DNA of 64,000 bases from Pseudoalteromonas prydzensis (lineage in GTDB: Bacteria; Pseudomonadota; Gammaproteobacteria; Enterobacterales; Alteromonadaceae): assembly GCF_001661495.1 (NCBI RefSeq), contig NZ_BDDT01000002.1, positions 310,001 through 374,000 on the forward strand, read 5' to 3'. The notes below the pieces were generated by a model. The model made no database searches, was not told where the DNA came from, and worked only from the letters and a program-made list of their open reading frames with translations. Positions 1-11,447 of this stretch are shown in pieces (position 1 is the stretch's first letter; each line of letters opens with the position of its first letter). The translations under genes and the position numbers were made by a program.

Positions 1-1425
1 TGGGCGCTGCAGATATCCGGTATTGGTACACTGTTAACGGCGGTAAACTTTTTAGTGACTGTGTTTAAAATGCGTGCCCCTGGTATGCGTTTAATGCAAA
101 TGCCTATTTTCACCTGGACATGTACGTGGGCAAATATCTTAATTGCGGCATCATTCCCAATCTTAACGGCAGTGTTGACTATGTTAACGCTGGACCGTTA
201 TTTAGATTTCCATTTCTTTACTAATGAAGCGGGCGGTAACGCCATGATGTACATCAACCTGTTTTGGGCTTGGGGTCATCCTGAAGTGTATATCTTGATT
301 TTACCTGCGTTTGGTATTTTCTCTGAAGTTATCTCGACCTTTACCGGTAAACGTTTATTTGGTTATAAATCTATGGTTTATGCCAGCGGTGCAATTTCTA
401 TCTTAGGTTTTATTGTTTGGTTACACCATTTCTTCACTATGGGGTCCAGCGCCAACGTTAACGCCTTCTTTGGCGTAATGACCATGGTCATTGCGGTGCC
501 CACCGGCGTAAAACTGTTTAACTGGTTATTTACTATTTACCGTGGCCGTTTACGGATCACAGTTCCAGTGCTTTGGACGCTTGGCTTTATGGTGACCTTT
601 ACCATAGGCGGGATGACCGGGGTATTACTGGCAATTCCAGGTGCTGATTATGTATTACACAACAGCCTATTCCTGATTGCGCATTTCCATAACACCATCA
701 TAGGTGGTGCGGTATTTGGATACCTGGCTGGTTTTGCATTTTGGTTCCCCAAAGCAATGGGCTTTAAACTGCACGAAGGGTGGGGTAAGGCGTCTTTCTG
801 GTGTTGGTTAATTGGTTTCTTTGTTGCATTTATGCCGCTATACGTTCTTGGTTTCTTAGGTATGACGCGTCGCTTAAACCACACAAATAATCCAGATTGG
901 AATATTTGGTTGTACATTGCTTTTGTTGGTGCAGTGATCATTATGTTTGGTATTTTGTTCCAAGTTGTGCAGCTTATTGTCAGCTTTAAAAACCGTGAAG
1001 CACTAAAAGATACAACTGGCGATCCGTGGAATGGTCACACGCTTGAGTGGTCAACATCGTCACCGCCACAATACTATAACTTCGCTACGATACCGCATGT
1101 GCACGATATCGATACTTGGACTGATATGAAAGAGAAAGGCCAAGCGTATCAGCAAAAGTCGAGTTACGCGCCTATCCATATGCCAAAAAATACCGCGGCA
1201 GGGGTGATGATGAGTGCCTGTTTTACCACATTCTGTTTTGCCATGATCTGGCATATTTGGTGGTTGGCAATTGTCGGTGTTATTGCTGGGATCACAGTAT
1301 TCTTTAAACGCTGTTACACCAGCGATGTTGATTACTACGTGCAACCAGAAGAAATTCTTGAAATTGAAAGTGCACATAATGCCAGTGCCACAACATTTAA
1401 CCAAGGTAAGGAGTTCAGCGCATGA
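1..1425 (+). CDS. cyoB: Cytochrome bo3 ubiquinol oxidase subunit I (5'-truncated by window edge)
   Basis: Catalytic subunit of the proton-pumping quinol oxidase; it carries heme b, heme o3 and CuB in the inner membrane. The frame is open from base 1, so the N-terminus lies outside the window. Visible ligands are the His-Tyr cross-link motif HPEVY (His codon at 277), the CuB histidine pair in WLHHFFTMG, and the heme ligands in HFHN. The many hydrophobic helices and the C-terminal stretch [11 protein letters not shown] through VDYYV match E. coli CyoB closely. The following cyoC, cyoD and cyoE genes confirm a bo3 quinol oxidase rather than a cytochrome c oxidase. The stop overlaps the cyoC start (ATGA). 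Confidence 0.96.
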   Translation, partial: WALQISGIGTLLTAVNFLVTVFKMRAPGMRLMQMPIFTWTCTWANILIAASFPILTAVLTMLTLDRYLDFHFFTNEAGGNAMMYINLFWAWGHPEVYILILPAFGIFSEVISTFTGKRLFGYKSMVYASGAISILGFIVWLHHFFTMGSSANVNAFFGVMTMVIAVPTGVKLFNWLFTIYRGRLRITVPVLWTLGFMVTFTIGGMTGVLLAIPGADYVLHNSLFLIAHFHNTIIGGAVFGYLAGFAFWFPKAMGFKLHEGWGKASFWCWLIGFFVAFMPLYVLGFLGMTRRLNHTNNPDWNIWLYIAFVGAVIIMFGILFQVVQLIVSFKNREALKDTTGDPWNGHTLEWSTSSPPQYYNFATIPHVHDIDTWTDMKEKGQAYQQKSSYAPIHMPKNTAAGVMMSACFTTFCFAMIWHIWWLAIVGVIAGITVFFKRCYTSDVDYYVQPEEILEIESAHNASATTFNQGKEFSA

Positions 1426-2042
1426 GTTCGATCCCTGCTGATATAAATATCATCAATCATGATGCCCATGCTCACGAGCATCATGATACTGGTGGTGACA
1501 CGGTATTTGGTTTTTGGCTTTATCTAATGACCGACTGCTTGTTATTTGCCTCATTTTTTGCAACCTACGCTGTGCTTTATATGAACACTGCCGGTGGCGT
1601 ATCTGGCAAAGATATTTTTGAACTGGATTTTGTAGCGGTTGAAACTGCTGCGTTACTACTGAGTAGTATTACCTTTGGTTTTGCGATGATTTCAGCGCAT
1701 GCGCAAAAAAAAGCCGCTACCTTAACTTGGTTGGCTGTAACTTTTGCCTTTGGCGTGGTGTTTATCTCCATGGAAGTCTATGAATTTCATCATTTAATTT
1801 CTCATGGTAATGGCCCGCAGCGCAGCGCATTTTTAACTTCTTTCTTCTCGTTAGTGGGTTTGCATGGCCTGCACGTAACTGCTGGCCTAATTTGGATGGC
1901 GACGATGATGATTGAAGTATCACGTCGTGGTTTAAAGCCTGCTACTGTCACCCGTTTAAGCTGTTTAAGTTTGTTCTGGCACTTTTTAGATGTGGTGTGG
2001 ATTTGCGTATTTACCGTTGTTTACTTAATGGGGGTGATGTAA
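1422..2042 (+). CDS. cyoC: Cytochrome bo3 ubiquinol oxidase subunit III
   Basis: A 206-residue membrane protein of the heme-copper oxidase subunit III family, structural partner of CyoB. The N-terminus is His-rich (about residues 10-22) and is followed by five hydrophobic helices, starting at [18 protein letters not shown]. The [12 protein letters not shown] motif is typical of subunit III. The gene overlaps cyoB by 4 bases and its TAA overlaps the cyoD ATG by one base, so the operon looks translationally coupled. Confidence 0.95.
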   Translation: MSSIPADINIINHDAHAHEHHDTGGDTVFGFWLYLMTDCLLFASFFATYAVLYMNTAGGVSGKDIFELDFVAVETAALLLSSITFGFAMISAHAQKKAATLTWLAVTFAFGVVFISMEVYEFHHLISHGNGPQRSAFLTSFFSLVGLHGLHVTAGLIWMATMMIEVSRRGLKPATVTRLSCLSLFWHFLDVVWICVFTVVYLMGVM

Positions 2043-2401
2043 TGAGTCATAGTGAATCACATGTATTAGATGAACTGCACGTGCAAGGCCATAGTGATGC
2101 TTCACATGGCAGTGTTAAAGACTATTTAATTGGTTTTGTTTTATCAATTGTACTGACCGCGATCCCATTTTGGGCGGTAATGAGCGGCACTTTATCAAAG
2201 CCAACAACCTTTGCCTGTGTTGTGGTGATGGCCATTGTGCAAATTTGGGTGCACTTAAAATACTTTTTACACCTGAACTTTAAAACCGAAGATGGCAAAG
2301 CCAGTTCGCTATCGTTCATCTTCAGTGCGCTGATCATCGTGATGGTGGTGGGGCTGTCGGTGTGGATCATCTACGAATCGAACGCCATGATGATGTACTA
2401 G
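2042..2401 (+). CDS. cyoD: Cytochrome bo3 ubiquinol oxidase subunit IV
   Basis: A small three-helix subunit (119 residues with the ATG at 2042) that assists CuB site assembly in bo3 oxidases. The start was chosen at 2042 because it overlaps the cyoC stop and has GGGG just upstream; the frame is open further 5' but that would run deep into cyoC. The motif [13 protein letters not shown] is characteristic of CyoD. The His-rich N-terminus resembles that of CyoC. Confidence 0.94.
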   Translation: MSHSESHVLDELHVQGHSDASHGSVKDYLIGFVLSIVLTAIPFWAVMSGTLSKPTTFACVVVMAIVQIWVHLKYFLHLNFKTEDGKASSLSFIFSALIIVMVVGLSVWIIYESNAMMMY

Positions 2402-2445
2402 CCCCAGCTAGTACATTGTTAATAGCAAAGAATAGGGGACAGCAG

Positions 2446-3330
2446 ATGTTTCGTCGTTATTTAAAGGTCACTAAACCCGGTATTATTATGGGTAATGTGA
2501 TCTCAGTTGCGGGTGGTTTTTTACTTGCTTCGCGTGGTGATATTGATGGCTGGCTAATGCTTGCTACATTAGTTGGTTTATCGCTGGTAGTAGCCTCTGG
2601 CTGCGTAATCAACAATGTGATTGACCGTGATATTGATATTCGCATGGCGCGCACGCGAACACGGGTAACTGTAACGGGCGAAATGTCTGCCAAGACTGCT
2701 TTGCTACATGGTACAGCACTTGGCGTATTAGGTTTTGCTCTACTAGTGATTTTTACTAACTGGATTGCAGTGTTTTTTGCTGTGTTTGGTTATGTTATTT
2801 ACGTGGGTGTTTATAGCTTATATATGAAGCGTCGCTCAGTATATGGAACATTTGTAGGCAGCTTATCTGGTGCTGTACCGCCTGTTGTTGGTTATTGCGC
2901 CGTGACGGCACAGTTTGATATTGGTGCATTGATTTTATTGGTAATGTTTAGTTTATGGCAAATGCCACACTCATACGCGATTGCTATTTTTCGCTATAAA
3001 GACTACCAAGCCGCACGTATTCCAGTGCTGCCAGTAGCGCACGGTATTGATAAAGCAAAGCACCATATTGTTTTGTATATTGCCATATATGCGTTAGTAG
3101 TGATGTTATTAACCATTGGCGGTTATACCGGTATGGCGTTTTTAGCCGTTGCTTGCACCACTAGCTTTTGGTGGTTGTTAATGGCGCTAAGAGGTTATCG
3201 ACGTAACATTGATATTAGTGGTTGGGCGCGGCAAGTGTTTGCGTTTTCAATCCTTAATATTACTGCTTTGAGCATTGCTATGGCAGTTGATTATCAAAAT
3301 ATTGCACCGCATCTGCTTGCATTTAACTAA
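2446..3330 (+). CDS. cyoE: Protoheme IX farnesyltransferase (heme O synthase)
   Basis: A UbiA-family integral membrane prenyltransferase (294 residues) that converts heme B to heme O for the CyoB active site. The Mg-diphosphate binding region is visible as [18 protein letters not shown] (about residues 56-73). The second conserved loop includes [15 protein letters not shown]. The ATG at 2446 is preferred over the longer frame from 2362 because it follows AGGGGA and does not run into cyoD. It is the last gene of the cyo operon, with an intrinsic terminator directly behind it. Confidence 0.96.
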   Translation: MFRRYLKVTKPGIIMGNVISVAGGFLLASRGDIDGWLMLATLVGLSLVVASGCVINNVIDRDIDIRMARTRTRVTVTGEMSAKTALLHGTALGVLGFALLVIFTNWIAVFFAVFGYVIYVGVYSLYMKRRSVYGTFVGSLSGAVPPVVGYCAVTAQFDIGALILLVMFSLWQMPHSYAIAIFRYKDYQAARIPVLPVAHGIDKAKHHIVLYIAIYALVVMLLTIGGYTGMAFLAVACTTSFWWLLMALRGYRRNIDISGWARQVFAFSILNITALSIAMAVDYQNIAPHLLAFN

Positions 3331-3361
3331 TTACTAAACCGAGTTAATTCCAAAGTTAACC

Positions 3362-3400
3362 AAAGGCTCTAAGATCTCCGAGGAGCCTTTTTTCTTTTTT
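3362..3400 (+). terminator. Intrinsic terminator after cyoE
   Basis: The arms AAAGGCTC (3362-3369) and GAGCCTTT (3383-3390) form a perfect 8-bp stem followed by a T-rich run to 3400. The neighbouring gene on the right is convergent, so it could end transcription from both sides. Confidence 0.85.
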
Positions 3401-3409
3401 GTAGCATCG

Positions 3410-4012
3410 CTAATTGATTAACTCAGCAATATTGAGTTTCCCCGCTAACATTAAATTTTGCTTTATGGCTGCACGTATTTCAGCAGGCTTGTTTTGACTA
3501 AGTTTAAAATTGCCACGCCAGTGACTAGGAATAAATTCAATAAAGCTTAATTGTTGGTACATTGCATGGCGATGCTGTACGGGGACTTCATCAAGTTGCC
3601 ATTTAGTTGTATCAGGTTGGGTAAAGTGTTGCTCAAAGTGATCGGTTAGCCGTTTCATGATCAGCTCTTTGTGGTGTTGGTCTTTAACAATACGCACTTC
3701 AGTTGTCACATAGACACTCGAATAAAGCCAGCTAGGTAGGATTTTATTGTCTGCGTGAGCGGGCGGCAAATAACAATCATCGCCACTAAATAGTAAGTTC
3801 ACTGATTGACCATCAAGCAATGATAGTGGGTTGTATTTAGCTACATGGCCGATAAAAATCTCGCGAGTTGAGTCATATAATAACGGCACGCGGCATATAT
3901 CATTGAGTTGGCTTTGTGTATTTGGCATTAAAATAGTCGCCAGTGGATAGCTATTTACTAACTGTTGTAATTGCTTACTATCATGTTGTTGAAAATGCCT
4001 CGCTGGATACAT
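3410..4012 (-). CDS. PaiB-like FMN-binding family protein
   Basis: A 200-residue protein of the PaiB family (FMN-binding split-barrel fold, historically named for a Bacillus transcriptional regulator). The N-terminus MYPARHFQQHD and the central region RVPLLYD...IFIGHVAKYNP match the family pattern, as do WYS-like residues (PSWLYSSVYV). The start is placed at the ATG whose first base overlaps the stop of the upstream acetyltransferase gene; the frame extends 13 codons further but that part lies inside the neighbour. It forms a two-gene operon with the GNAT gene, divergent from the MocR-type regulator. Its actual role here is unknown; some family members are enzymes rather than regulators. Confidence 0.82.
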   Translation of the reverse strand: MYPARHFQQHDSKQLQQLVNSYPLATILMPNTQSQLNDICRVPLLYDSTREIFIGHVAKYNPLSLLDGQSVNLLFSGDDCYLPPAHADNKILPSWLYSSVYVTTEVRIVKDQHHKELIMKRLTDHFEQHFTQPDTTKWQLDEVPVQHRHAMYQQLSFIEFIPSHWRGNFKLSQNKPAEIRAAIKQNLMLAGKLNIAELIN

Positions 4013-4587
4013 TATAGCTTTCCTTCTAACTGCGATTTTATTGCCGGCCATTGCTCATCAATAATACTGAACTGGGCGGTGTTTCGATATGAGCCATCAG
4101 CAAGTAATCTGTCTTTATAACTAATACCTTCAAAGCGGGCGCCAAGGCGTGCTATAGCATTACGCGATTTTTGGTTTTGTTCATGGGTATTAAAAGTAAT
4201 ACGGACTAGGCCTAATTCTTCGAACGCATATTGCAGTAGCAAGTATTTCGCGTGAGTGTTTACAAAACTACGTTGCCACTGTTTAGCAATAAATGTGTGG
4301 CCAATCTCGGCGCTGCGATTTTGTTTATCTAACCTAAATAAGCGTGTAGTGCCAAGCACCTGGCTACTTGCTTTATCAACGATGGCGTAAACGACTTGTT
4401 GTTCGGCATTAAACTGTGCTGTATTGATAAACCAATCATCGAGCGTTGCACGGGTTTGAGTGTAATTCATTAACACCCAACGCCATATTTGTGGATCTTG
4501 GCCTGCTTGATGCAGCTGCTCTAGGTGGTTTTGTGTCAGCGGCTCTAAAGCCAGTTTATTGGTTTGATGAATGTGTTTTGTAAACAT
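4012..4587 (-). CDS. GNAT family N-acetyltransferase (RimJ/RimL-like)
   Basis: A 191-residue single-domain acetyltransferase. Recognisable parts are LEPLTQNHLEQL at the N-terminus, the acetyl-CoA region near GHTFIAKQWQRSFVNTHAKYLLLQYAFEELGLVRI, and the HEQNQKSRNAIARLGARFEG motif typical of RimJ/RimL-type GNATs. The ATG at 4587 is preferred because GGGG lies 6 bases before it; an ATG at 4599 is also possible. The stop overlaps the PaiB-like start. Substrate cannot be told from sequence; small amines or protein N-termini are both possible. Confidence 0.85.
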   Translation of the reverse strand: MFTKHIHQTNKLALEPLTQNHLEQLHQAGQDPQIWRWVLMNYTQTRATLDDWFINTAQFNAEQQVVYAIVDKASSQVLGTTRLFRLDKQNRSAEIGHTFIAKQWQRSFVNTHAKYLLLQYAFEELGLVRITFNTHEQNQKSRNAIARLGARFEGISYKDRLLADGSYRNTAQFSIIDEQWPAIKSQLEGKL

Positions 4588-4616
4588 GATAAGCCCCATA
4601 CTTTGCTATTTATGAT

Positions 4617-4641
4617 TAACAAAGGTACGCTACCTTGGTTA
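4617..4641. promoter_or_regulatory. Near-perfect palindrome in the divergent intergenic region (candidate MocR operator)
   Basis: A 25-bp inverted repeat: TAACAAAGGTA on the left, spacer CGC, TACCTTGGTTA on the right, with 10 of 11 positions pairing. It lies between the GNAT/PaiB-like operon and the MocR-type regulator gene. A direct repeat ACCAGTTT occurs at 4652-4659 and 4675-4682, nearer the regulator gene. Both are plausible binding sites for the adjacent regulator; that assignment is inference. Confidence 0.6.
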
Positions 4642-4702
4642 GTAATAAACAACCAGTTTTAGCTTTTTAACTAGACCAGTTTAGAGTGTTTTGGAGTCGA
4701 AA

Positions 4703-6163
4703 ATGCAGCCGTTAGTTATTGAATTTGATGAGTCAGAGCCTGCCAAATATTTGCAACTGGCCAGCGCGATACGCAGTGCCATAATGCAAGGCAAGCTCGC
4801 GCCAGGAGTAAAACTCAGCTCGGCGCGTGTTATGGCAAACACTTATCAGCTCAATCGCCATACCGTGATGAATGCATTGCAATTATTAGTAGCGGAAGGC
4901 TGGCTTGAATCACAAGAGCGCGTAGGCTACAAGGTCACCAAGTCATTGCCCATTCAAAGTAGCGTCAGTACCTCAACGACCCCAATACTGAAAGCAAAAC
5001 CCTATCAATTTGCGAAAACATTGGCTGTGCCTGCTGCTGGAATGGATTTAACTGCGTACAAATATAATTTTGCTGGTGGTTTACCGGATCTTGCCAGTTT
5101 TCCACAAAAAGAATTTAAACGCTCCGTCAGTCATGTGTGTAATCATTTAGATATCAATCAACTGCATTATGGGCAGGTCAGTGGTAACGAGCAATTAAAA
5201 GCGCATATTTGTGATTACTTATACAAAGCGCGTAATTTAAACGTAAGCGACGTATTGATCTGCAATGGCTCGCAAGAAGCACTGTTTTTAATCGCAAAAG
5301 CGTTTATAAAACAAGATGATTTTGTCGCAGTAGAAACGTTAGGTTACCCGCCTGCAAGGCAAGCATTTGCAGCGTGTGGTGCGCAATTAATTGATATTAA
5401 ACAAGACGATGAAGGCTTATGTATTGATGATTTAAAAGCTCAGCTGGAGAGGTATCCACTTAAAATGCTGTACTTAACACCATTGCATCAATACCCAACT
5501 ACCGTGACCTTATCGCCAACCCGGCGCTTGCAAATTTATCAACTGTGTTATGCCTATAACGTGATGATCATTGAAGATGACTACGACCATGAATTTCATT
5601 ATCGCTGTCAGCCATTACAACCTATGGGCGCCGATGACCCCGCAGGGATTGTTATTTATCTATCGACGTTTTCTAAGATTATGTTTTCAGCCGCACGTAT
5701 CGGTTATATCTGCGCAGCGCCTGAAGTATTAGCGCAATTAACCGCGTGGAAGCAGTTAATGAACCATAAGAACGATGTGCTCATGCAATTAGCTGTGGCG
5801 CACTGGATGAAAGAAGGTGGCTTTGAACGGCATTTAAAGCGTATGACCAAACTGTATAAACAGCGCTATGAAGCGATGGATTCTTACTTAGCAGCGTTAC
5901 AAGCTGATGGCTACCCAATTGAATATAAAAAGCCCGACGGCGGCATGGCAATGTGGGTAAACTTAAATAAAGACACTCAGCATTTAAAAGCACAGTTAGC
6001 AAAGCAAAGTGTTTACTTACAAACCGAAGCCGAGTTTTACTTTGCCAACTCAGTACGCAGTTTAAAGCCTGTAAACTATAGCTATGCCCGACTTGGTTTT
6101 GCAGGGCAATCGAGCGAGAACATGCAGCAAGGTTTAGGTATTATTATCAATCAGGTTTATTAA
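4703..6163 (+). CDS. MocR/PdxR-family transcriptional regulator (GntR HTH fused to aminotransferase fold)
   Basis: A 486-residue two-domain regulator. Residues about 1-75 form a GntR-type winged helix (KYLQLASAIRSAIMQGKLAPGVKLSSARVMA, then NRHTVMNALQLLVAEGWL). Residues about 110-486 are a fold-type I aminotransferase-like domain with GSQEALFLIAKAF, the EDDYDHEF motif, and the PLP lysine in STFSKIMFSAARIGY (Lys325). The ATG at 4703 follows TTGGAG; the upstream TTG is part of that ribosome binding site. It is divergent from the GNAT/PaiB-like operon, the usual arrangement for MocR proteins controlling a neighbouring transporter or enzyme operon. The effector is unknown. Confidence 0.9.
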   Translation: MQPLVIEFDESEPAKYLQLASAIRSAIMQGKLAPGVKLSSARVMANTYQLNRHTVMNALQLLVAEGWLESQERVGYKVTKSLPIQSSVSTSTTPILKAKPYQFAKTLAVPAAGMDLTAYKYNFAGGLPDLASFPQKEFKRSVSHVCNHLDINQLHYGQVSGNEQLKAHICDYLYKARNLNVSDVLICNGSQEALFLIAKAFIKQDDFVAVETLGYPPARQAFAACGAQLIDIKQDDEGLCIDDLKAQLERYPLKMLYLTPLHQYPTTVTLSPTRRLQIYQLCYAYNVMIIEDDYDHEFHYRCQPLQPMGADDPAGIVIYLSTFSKIMFSAARIGYICAAPEVLAQLTAWKQLMNHKNDVLMQLAVAHWMKEGGFERHLKRMTKLYKQRYEAMDSYLAALQADGYPIEYKKPDGGMAMWVNLNKDTQHLKAQLAKQSVYLQTEAEFYFANSVRSLKPVNYSYARLGFAGQSSENMQQGLGIIINQVY

Positions 6164-6189
6164 ATCTGATTTTTATTACTATAGAAAAG

Positions 6190-6858
6190 TTACTGATAGC
6201 TTTCACTATCAAAATAGAGCGGCTTTAAGGTGCCGCAATTGACAAATTTATAGGTGAGCTCACCCACACTCGGGACCAACTGGGTAGTTGAGAACTTTTG
6301 CAAGCAAGCACTGGTTAGGTCGACATAAATAAGATGGTTATAACTCGGCGCTTTTGTGATTTGATGGATATAAATTCGTTCATTTTCATTGAGCGTGATC
6401 ATCGCATATTGCTGCCATTTTGATGCTGGGCTTAACTCATTAAGCTCGCGTGCGTAAAGTAGTTTATTGAAAACAATTGTTCTATTTTCATAAATTAAAC
6501 TACCGCCATTTCTATAATCACCCTCATATACGTCGGCTGTGATTGTGAGTTCTTCGCCGCGCATTAAACGTTGAATATTAAAAGGTTTGGGCTTGATGGT
6601 TACCAACTCAGCACCTCTGACTACATTTAAAAATGCCACATCAGGGTTTTCAATTTGATAAACGACTTGCACATCGTGAGGTAATTTATAAGTCGGTAGG
6701 TTAACTGCAAAAATACGCGAGCCTTGATTAACGAGGATCATAGCATGCTCGGCTTCGTAAGCTGGGTTAATCGGCGGAAGTTCTTCTTTTATTGCTTCCT
6801 CTTCGGCAGTGGCAATACTCGACATAAATGCAAGTAACATAATAAACAACAGTCGCAT
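6190..6858 (-). CDS. Exported hypothetical protein
   Basis: A 222-residue protein I do not recognise with certainty. A signal peptide is clear (MRLLFIMLLAFMSSIATA, cleavage near residue 18). The mature part has no transmembrane segment, contains alternating beta-rich stretches, and has two cysteines near the C-terminus (SACLQKF and FVNCGTL) that could form a disulphide. It probably acts in the periplasm. It is convergent with the MocR-type gene and stands alone. Confidence 0.6.
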   Translation of the reverse strand: MRLLFIMLLAFMSSIATAEEEAIKEELPPINPAYEAEHAMILVNQGSRIFAVNLPTYKLPHDVQVVYQIENPDVAFLNVVRGAELVTIKPKPFNIQRLMRGEELTITADVYEGDYRNGGSLIYENRTIVFNKLLYARELNELSPASKWQQYAMITLNENERIYIHQITKAPSYNHLIYVDLTSACLQKFSTTQLVPSVGELTYKFVNCGTLKPLYFDSESYQ

Positions 6859-6927
6859 AATGATCTCAATAAAGGTATGAATTTAAAGTGTAGTCAAAAA
6901 TACTGTTTTAGCAGTTTTATACTCAGC

Positions 6928-7836
6928 TTAAAAACTCGCAGCTTGCTCTACAACAATGGCGTGGCGTTTCGCAAGGCGCTGGTGATCTCTGTCATAACCT
7001 CCGCCAATCACGGTTGCCACAGGTGTATTGCTTTCAAGGCAGCGTTTAAGAACCAAGTGATCTCGTTTTTCAATGCCTTGCCAGCTAATATCAAGTTTGC
7101 CTAGGCCATCTTGTTGCCAAATATCGACACCGGCATCATAAAGGACTAAATCAGGGTTGAGTTCTTTGAGTAGAAAACTCAAGGTATCATCAACAATACC
7201 TAAGTATTCATCGTCTTGCATATTGTTGGCTAAACCAATGTCGAGATCGCTGGCTGATTTACGAAATGGGAAGTTTTTTTCACAATGAATTGAACAGGTA
7301 TAGGCATAAGGTTGGTGTTGTAACATGGCGGCGGTGCCATCGCCTTGGTGAACATCTAAGTCAAAAATCAATACATTAGTAACTTCACCCGATTGGATCA
7401 GCGTTTGCGCAGTAAAGGCTAAATCGTTGACCATACAATAGCCAGAGCCAAAGTCGCTGTGGGCATGGTGTGTACCGCCTGCTAAATGGCATGCAACACC
7501 GTGCTCAAGAGCTAAGCGCGCAGTTTGCAACGTGCCAATTGGCGCGGTAAAAGTACGTGCCATTAGCTGCTCTGACCAAGGTAGCCCGATGCGACGCATG
7601 GCTTTATCGTCTAAGCGGTTATGCCATAAATCTTGAATGTAATTATCACAATGTACCAATTCAAGCGCCTCAGGGCTGCCAAGTTGAGGTGTTATAAGAT
7701 TGCTATTAATTAATCCAAGCGCTTTGACTTGCTGATATAAATTAGCAAACTTACTCATAACAAACCGGTGGTTAGGATCAAAGTTAAACGAATAGTTAGG
7801 GTGGTAAACCAGTGGTAGATGAGGATTTAGCGCCAT
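6928..7836 (-). CDS. Histone deacetylase-family (acetylpolyamine/acetoin-type) deacetylase
   Basis: A 302-residue zinc amidohydrolase of the HDAC/AcuC superfamily. The catalytic pieces are all present: the His pair in GGTHHAHSDFG (123-124), the zinc ligands in FDLDVHQGDG (Asp161, His163), the third ligand in YDAGVD (Asp238), and the catalytic Tyr in VIGGGYDRDH (Tyr281). It presumably removes acetyl groups from lysines or polyamines; the substrate is not evident. Length matches the short bacterial class II-like members. Confidence 0.9.
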   Translation of the reverse strand: MALNPHLPLVYHPNYSFNFDPNHRFVMSKFANLYQQVKALGLINSNLITPQLGSPEALELVHCDNYIQDLWHNRLDDKAMRRIGLPWSEQLMARTFTAPIGTLQTARLALEHGVACHLAGGTHHAHSDFGSGYCMVNDLAFTAQTLIQSGEVTNVLIFDLDVHQGDGTAAMLQHQPYAYTCSIHCEKNFPFRKSASDLDIGLANNMQDDEYLGIVDDTLSFLLKELNPDLVLYDAGVDIWQQDGLGKLDISWQGIEKRDHLVLKRCLESNTPVATVIGGGYDRDHQRLAKRHAIVVEQAASF

Positions 7837-7906
7837 AGTGACAATATTTTGTAAATTTGTGCTTAGGGTAACCTACTGGATCACTGTAATCCAGTTACTT
7901 GCTTAT

Positions 7907-8263
7907 TCAATGGATCAAACACTCAAGCTCACGGTGCAATAAATCATCATCTGCGAGGTTCAATTCAATTAAGCGTTTTAAATGGGTAATACTGTCTATA
8001 TCAATATGGGTGCACTTTAAGCCGATATGTTGCTGCTCAATATGACAAATAGTGACTGTCATTGCGATGATGATGTCGCTTTGTGGTAGTTTAAAAGCCA
8101 AAATAGCATTACTGTTTTTTGCAAAATCAAAGTCATCATTACGGCTAACCAACGCACCATTTAATGAGATATCAAGCAGTTGGCACGGATAACTATGGGT
8201 ATTATTGGTCAAATGCGCTGGGGTTGAAAATAAAATGCGCGTGTAATGTCGGCGGTTTTCCAT
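7907..8263 (-). CDS. PilZ domain protein
   Basis: A 118-residue stand-alone PilZ domain, expected to bind cyclic di-GMP. The RxxxR element is at residues 5-9 (RHYTR) and the DxSxxG element at 31-36 (DISLNG), both intact. No other domain is present. It lies between the deacetylase and the TlpA-like gene on the same strand but with gaps that allow separate transcription. It is one of two PilZ proteins in the window, the other being inside the flagellar block. Confidence 0.88.
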   Translation of the reverse strand: MENRRHYTRILFSTPAHLTNNTHSYPCQLLDISLNGALVSRNDDFDFAKNSNAILAFKLPQSDIIIAMTVTICHIEQQHIGLKCTHIDIDSITHLKRLIELNLADDDLLHRELECLIH

Positions 8264-8307
8264 GGTTACTCCTTTTAATTGGCATTAGCTTGAGTATAGC
8301 GTGTTTT

Positions 8308-8796
8308 TTACTTGCTTGTTGCAAGTTTAGCTGCATGTTCGAGTAAACTAGGATCATTTGGATCCGAAGTGGTGGTAGCCCAGTTAAGTTGGCCCTGTCT
8401 ATTGATAAATAAAGTAGTCGGTGTACCACGAATGCCAAGTTGAGCTGCAATTGCATCGGCTTTTACCGCCGTTTTAAAATGATGACCGCGCTCAATTAGC
8501 GATTGCGCAGGGTTAGCGTCTTCGTCTTCACGAAAACTCACGGCAATAACTTGTAACCCATATTGCTGATATTGCTGGTGGATTTTATCAAGTCCCGGCT
8601 GCAGTTTTTTACAATACGGGCACCACGTCGCCCAAAAATGTAAAATATACGGTTTGCCAATTAAATCATCAGTATTGATCTGGCTACCATCGGCCATAGT
8701 TAAGGCTAAAGCTGGTAACTTGGTTGGTTGTTGTACCTCAGTGGCGAAACTTAATAAGCTCGTGCTCACTAAAATCAGTGCGAATAAGTATTTCAT
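8308..8796 (-). CDS. TlpA/ResA-like thiol-disulphide oxidoreductase
   Basis: A 162-residue exported thioredoxin-fold protein. A signal peptide covers about residues 1-19. The active site is WCPYC (Cys59, Cys62) and the cis-proline loop is GTPTT (Pro127). The insert and overall length match AhpC/TSA-like TlpA proteins that reduce periplasmic disulphides, for example in cytochrome maturation. The specific partner cannot be seen from the neighbourhood. Confidence 0.9.
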   Translation of the reverse strand: MKYLFALILVSTSLLSFATEVQQPTKLPALALTMADGSQINTDDLIGKPYILHFWATWCPYCKKLQPGLDKIHQQYQQYGLQVIAVSFREDEDANPAQSLIERGHHFKTAVKADAIAAQLGIRGTPTTLFINRQGQLNWATTTSDPNDPSLLEHAAKLATSK

Positions 8797-8861
8797 GATG
8801 ACTTTTTTGTAAAGTGAAGATACTTAACTAGAAAGGCGTAAGCGTTTATTTCTTTCAAAAA

Positions 8862-8890
8862 TAAAAAGCCCCACATAAATGCGGGGCTTA
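8862..8890 (-). terminator. Intrinsic terminator after ettA (minus strand)
   Basis: The arms AAGCCCC (8866-8872) and GGGGCTT (8883-8889), with inner CAT/ATG pairing, form a strong GC stem. On the minus strand it is followed by a T run (8863-8867). It sits downstream of ettA and of the heptamer repeats. Confidence 0.85.
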
Positions 8891-8900
8891 AAATATGTTT

Positions 8901-10635
<1,735 letters not shown>

Positions 10636-10838
10636 GAAAGGAGCCTTCAAATAATAATAAAAATTTCAATGTTGTATTGTAGTGGTTGATAGGTGAAACA
10701 GTCAACGAATGGCGTAGCTTTTCAAAGTCAAGTGGGTTGTAAGAAAGTGTAGTAAGTTGTTTTATATTGTATTGGCTTGTTGTTTGGATGTTAAAATGGT
10801 TGCATAGTGTTAACAATTGTTTTGAAAAGGAAATTACA

Positions 10839-11447
10839 ATGCAGAAACTCATCTATTTAATAATAACTATTCTAGCAGTGTTATCTACATCGGCTTATGG
10901 CCAATTAAACTCTAAGCACCTGTATTCAGGAGGGGCTGTGGGCAATCAAACTCTTAAACATGGAGATAAAGGTTTTACTGATGATTACGATTTTCTAGTC
11001 GTGAGTCCAATTATAGGATATCAATTTCATCCGAATTTTAGCATTGAAGGAAGAGCTGGTTTCGCTATTGATAACGATGAATCAAAAGAACACTTTTTCT
11101 CATTTGATGATAGTACTGATTATACTAGTTTTAGGAATGAAGCCAAGTTAAATAGTCAATATGGAGTTGCTTTAAAAGCTATTTACCCTTTATTCGACGC
11201 TGTTTCTTTTTTTGCTAGTGCAGGTTACTACTATAGTAACTATAAGATTCGAGGTATTTATGATGCAGAAGGAATATTTTATCCACCACGGTTAAATGCT
11301 GATTTTAGTGAGTCGGGTTTAGCTGCCGGATTTGGGGGGCAATATTTTTTGACAAAAAATTGGCAGATTGCAATTGAATATCAGTACTTTGATCAAGACC
11401 ATAGCGAGACTGAGGCTATCAATTTCAAAATAAACTATCACTTCTAA
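10839..11447 (+). CDS. Outer membrane beta-barrel protein (first of tandem pair)
   Basis: A 202-residue OmpA/OmpW-size barrel protein. A signal peptide is visible (about residues 1-21, ending SAYG). Repeated alternating strands (FSIEGRAGFAI, QYGVALKAIYP, VSFFASAGYYYSNY, WQIAIEYQYFD) and the terminal phenylalanine (INYHF) are hallmarks of outer membrane insertion by BamA. The ATG at 10839 follows AAAAGGAAA. Its C-terminal strands closely resemble those of the next gene, so the two look like an old tandem duplication. Function unknown; probably a small structural or adhesion-type barrel. Confidence 0.8.
   Translation: MQKLIYLIITILAVLSTSAYGQLNSKHLYSGGAVGNQTLKHGDKGFTDDYDFLVVSPIIGYQFHPNFSIEGRAGFAIDNDESKEHFFSFDDSTDYTSFRNEAKLNSQYGVALKAIYPLFDAVSFFASAGYYYSNYKIRGIYDAEGIFYPPRLNADFSESGLAAGFGGQYFLTKNWQIAIEYQYFDQDHSETEAINFKINYHF

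Noticed and set aside
648..941. Minus-strand open frame inside cyoB, and similar antisense frames in metH, flg and fli genes
   Set aside because: They mirror codon use of the strong sense genes, lack ribosome binding sites and show no family features.
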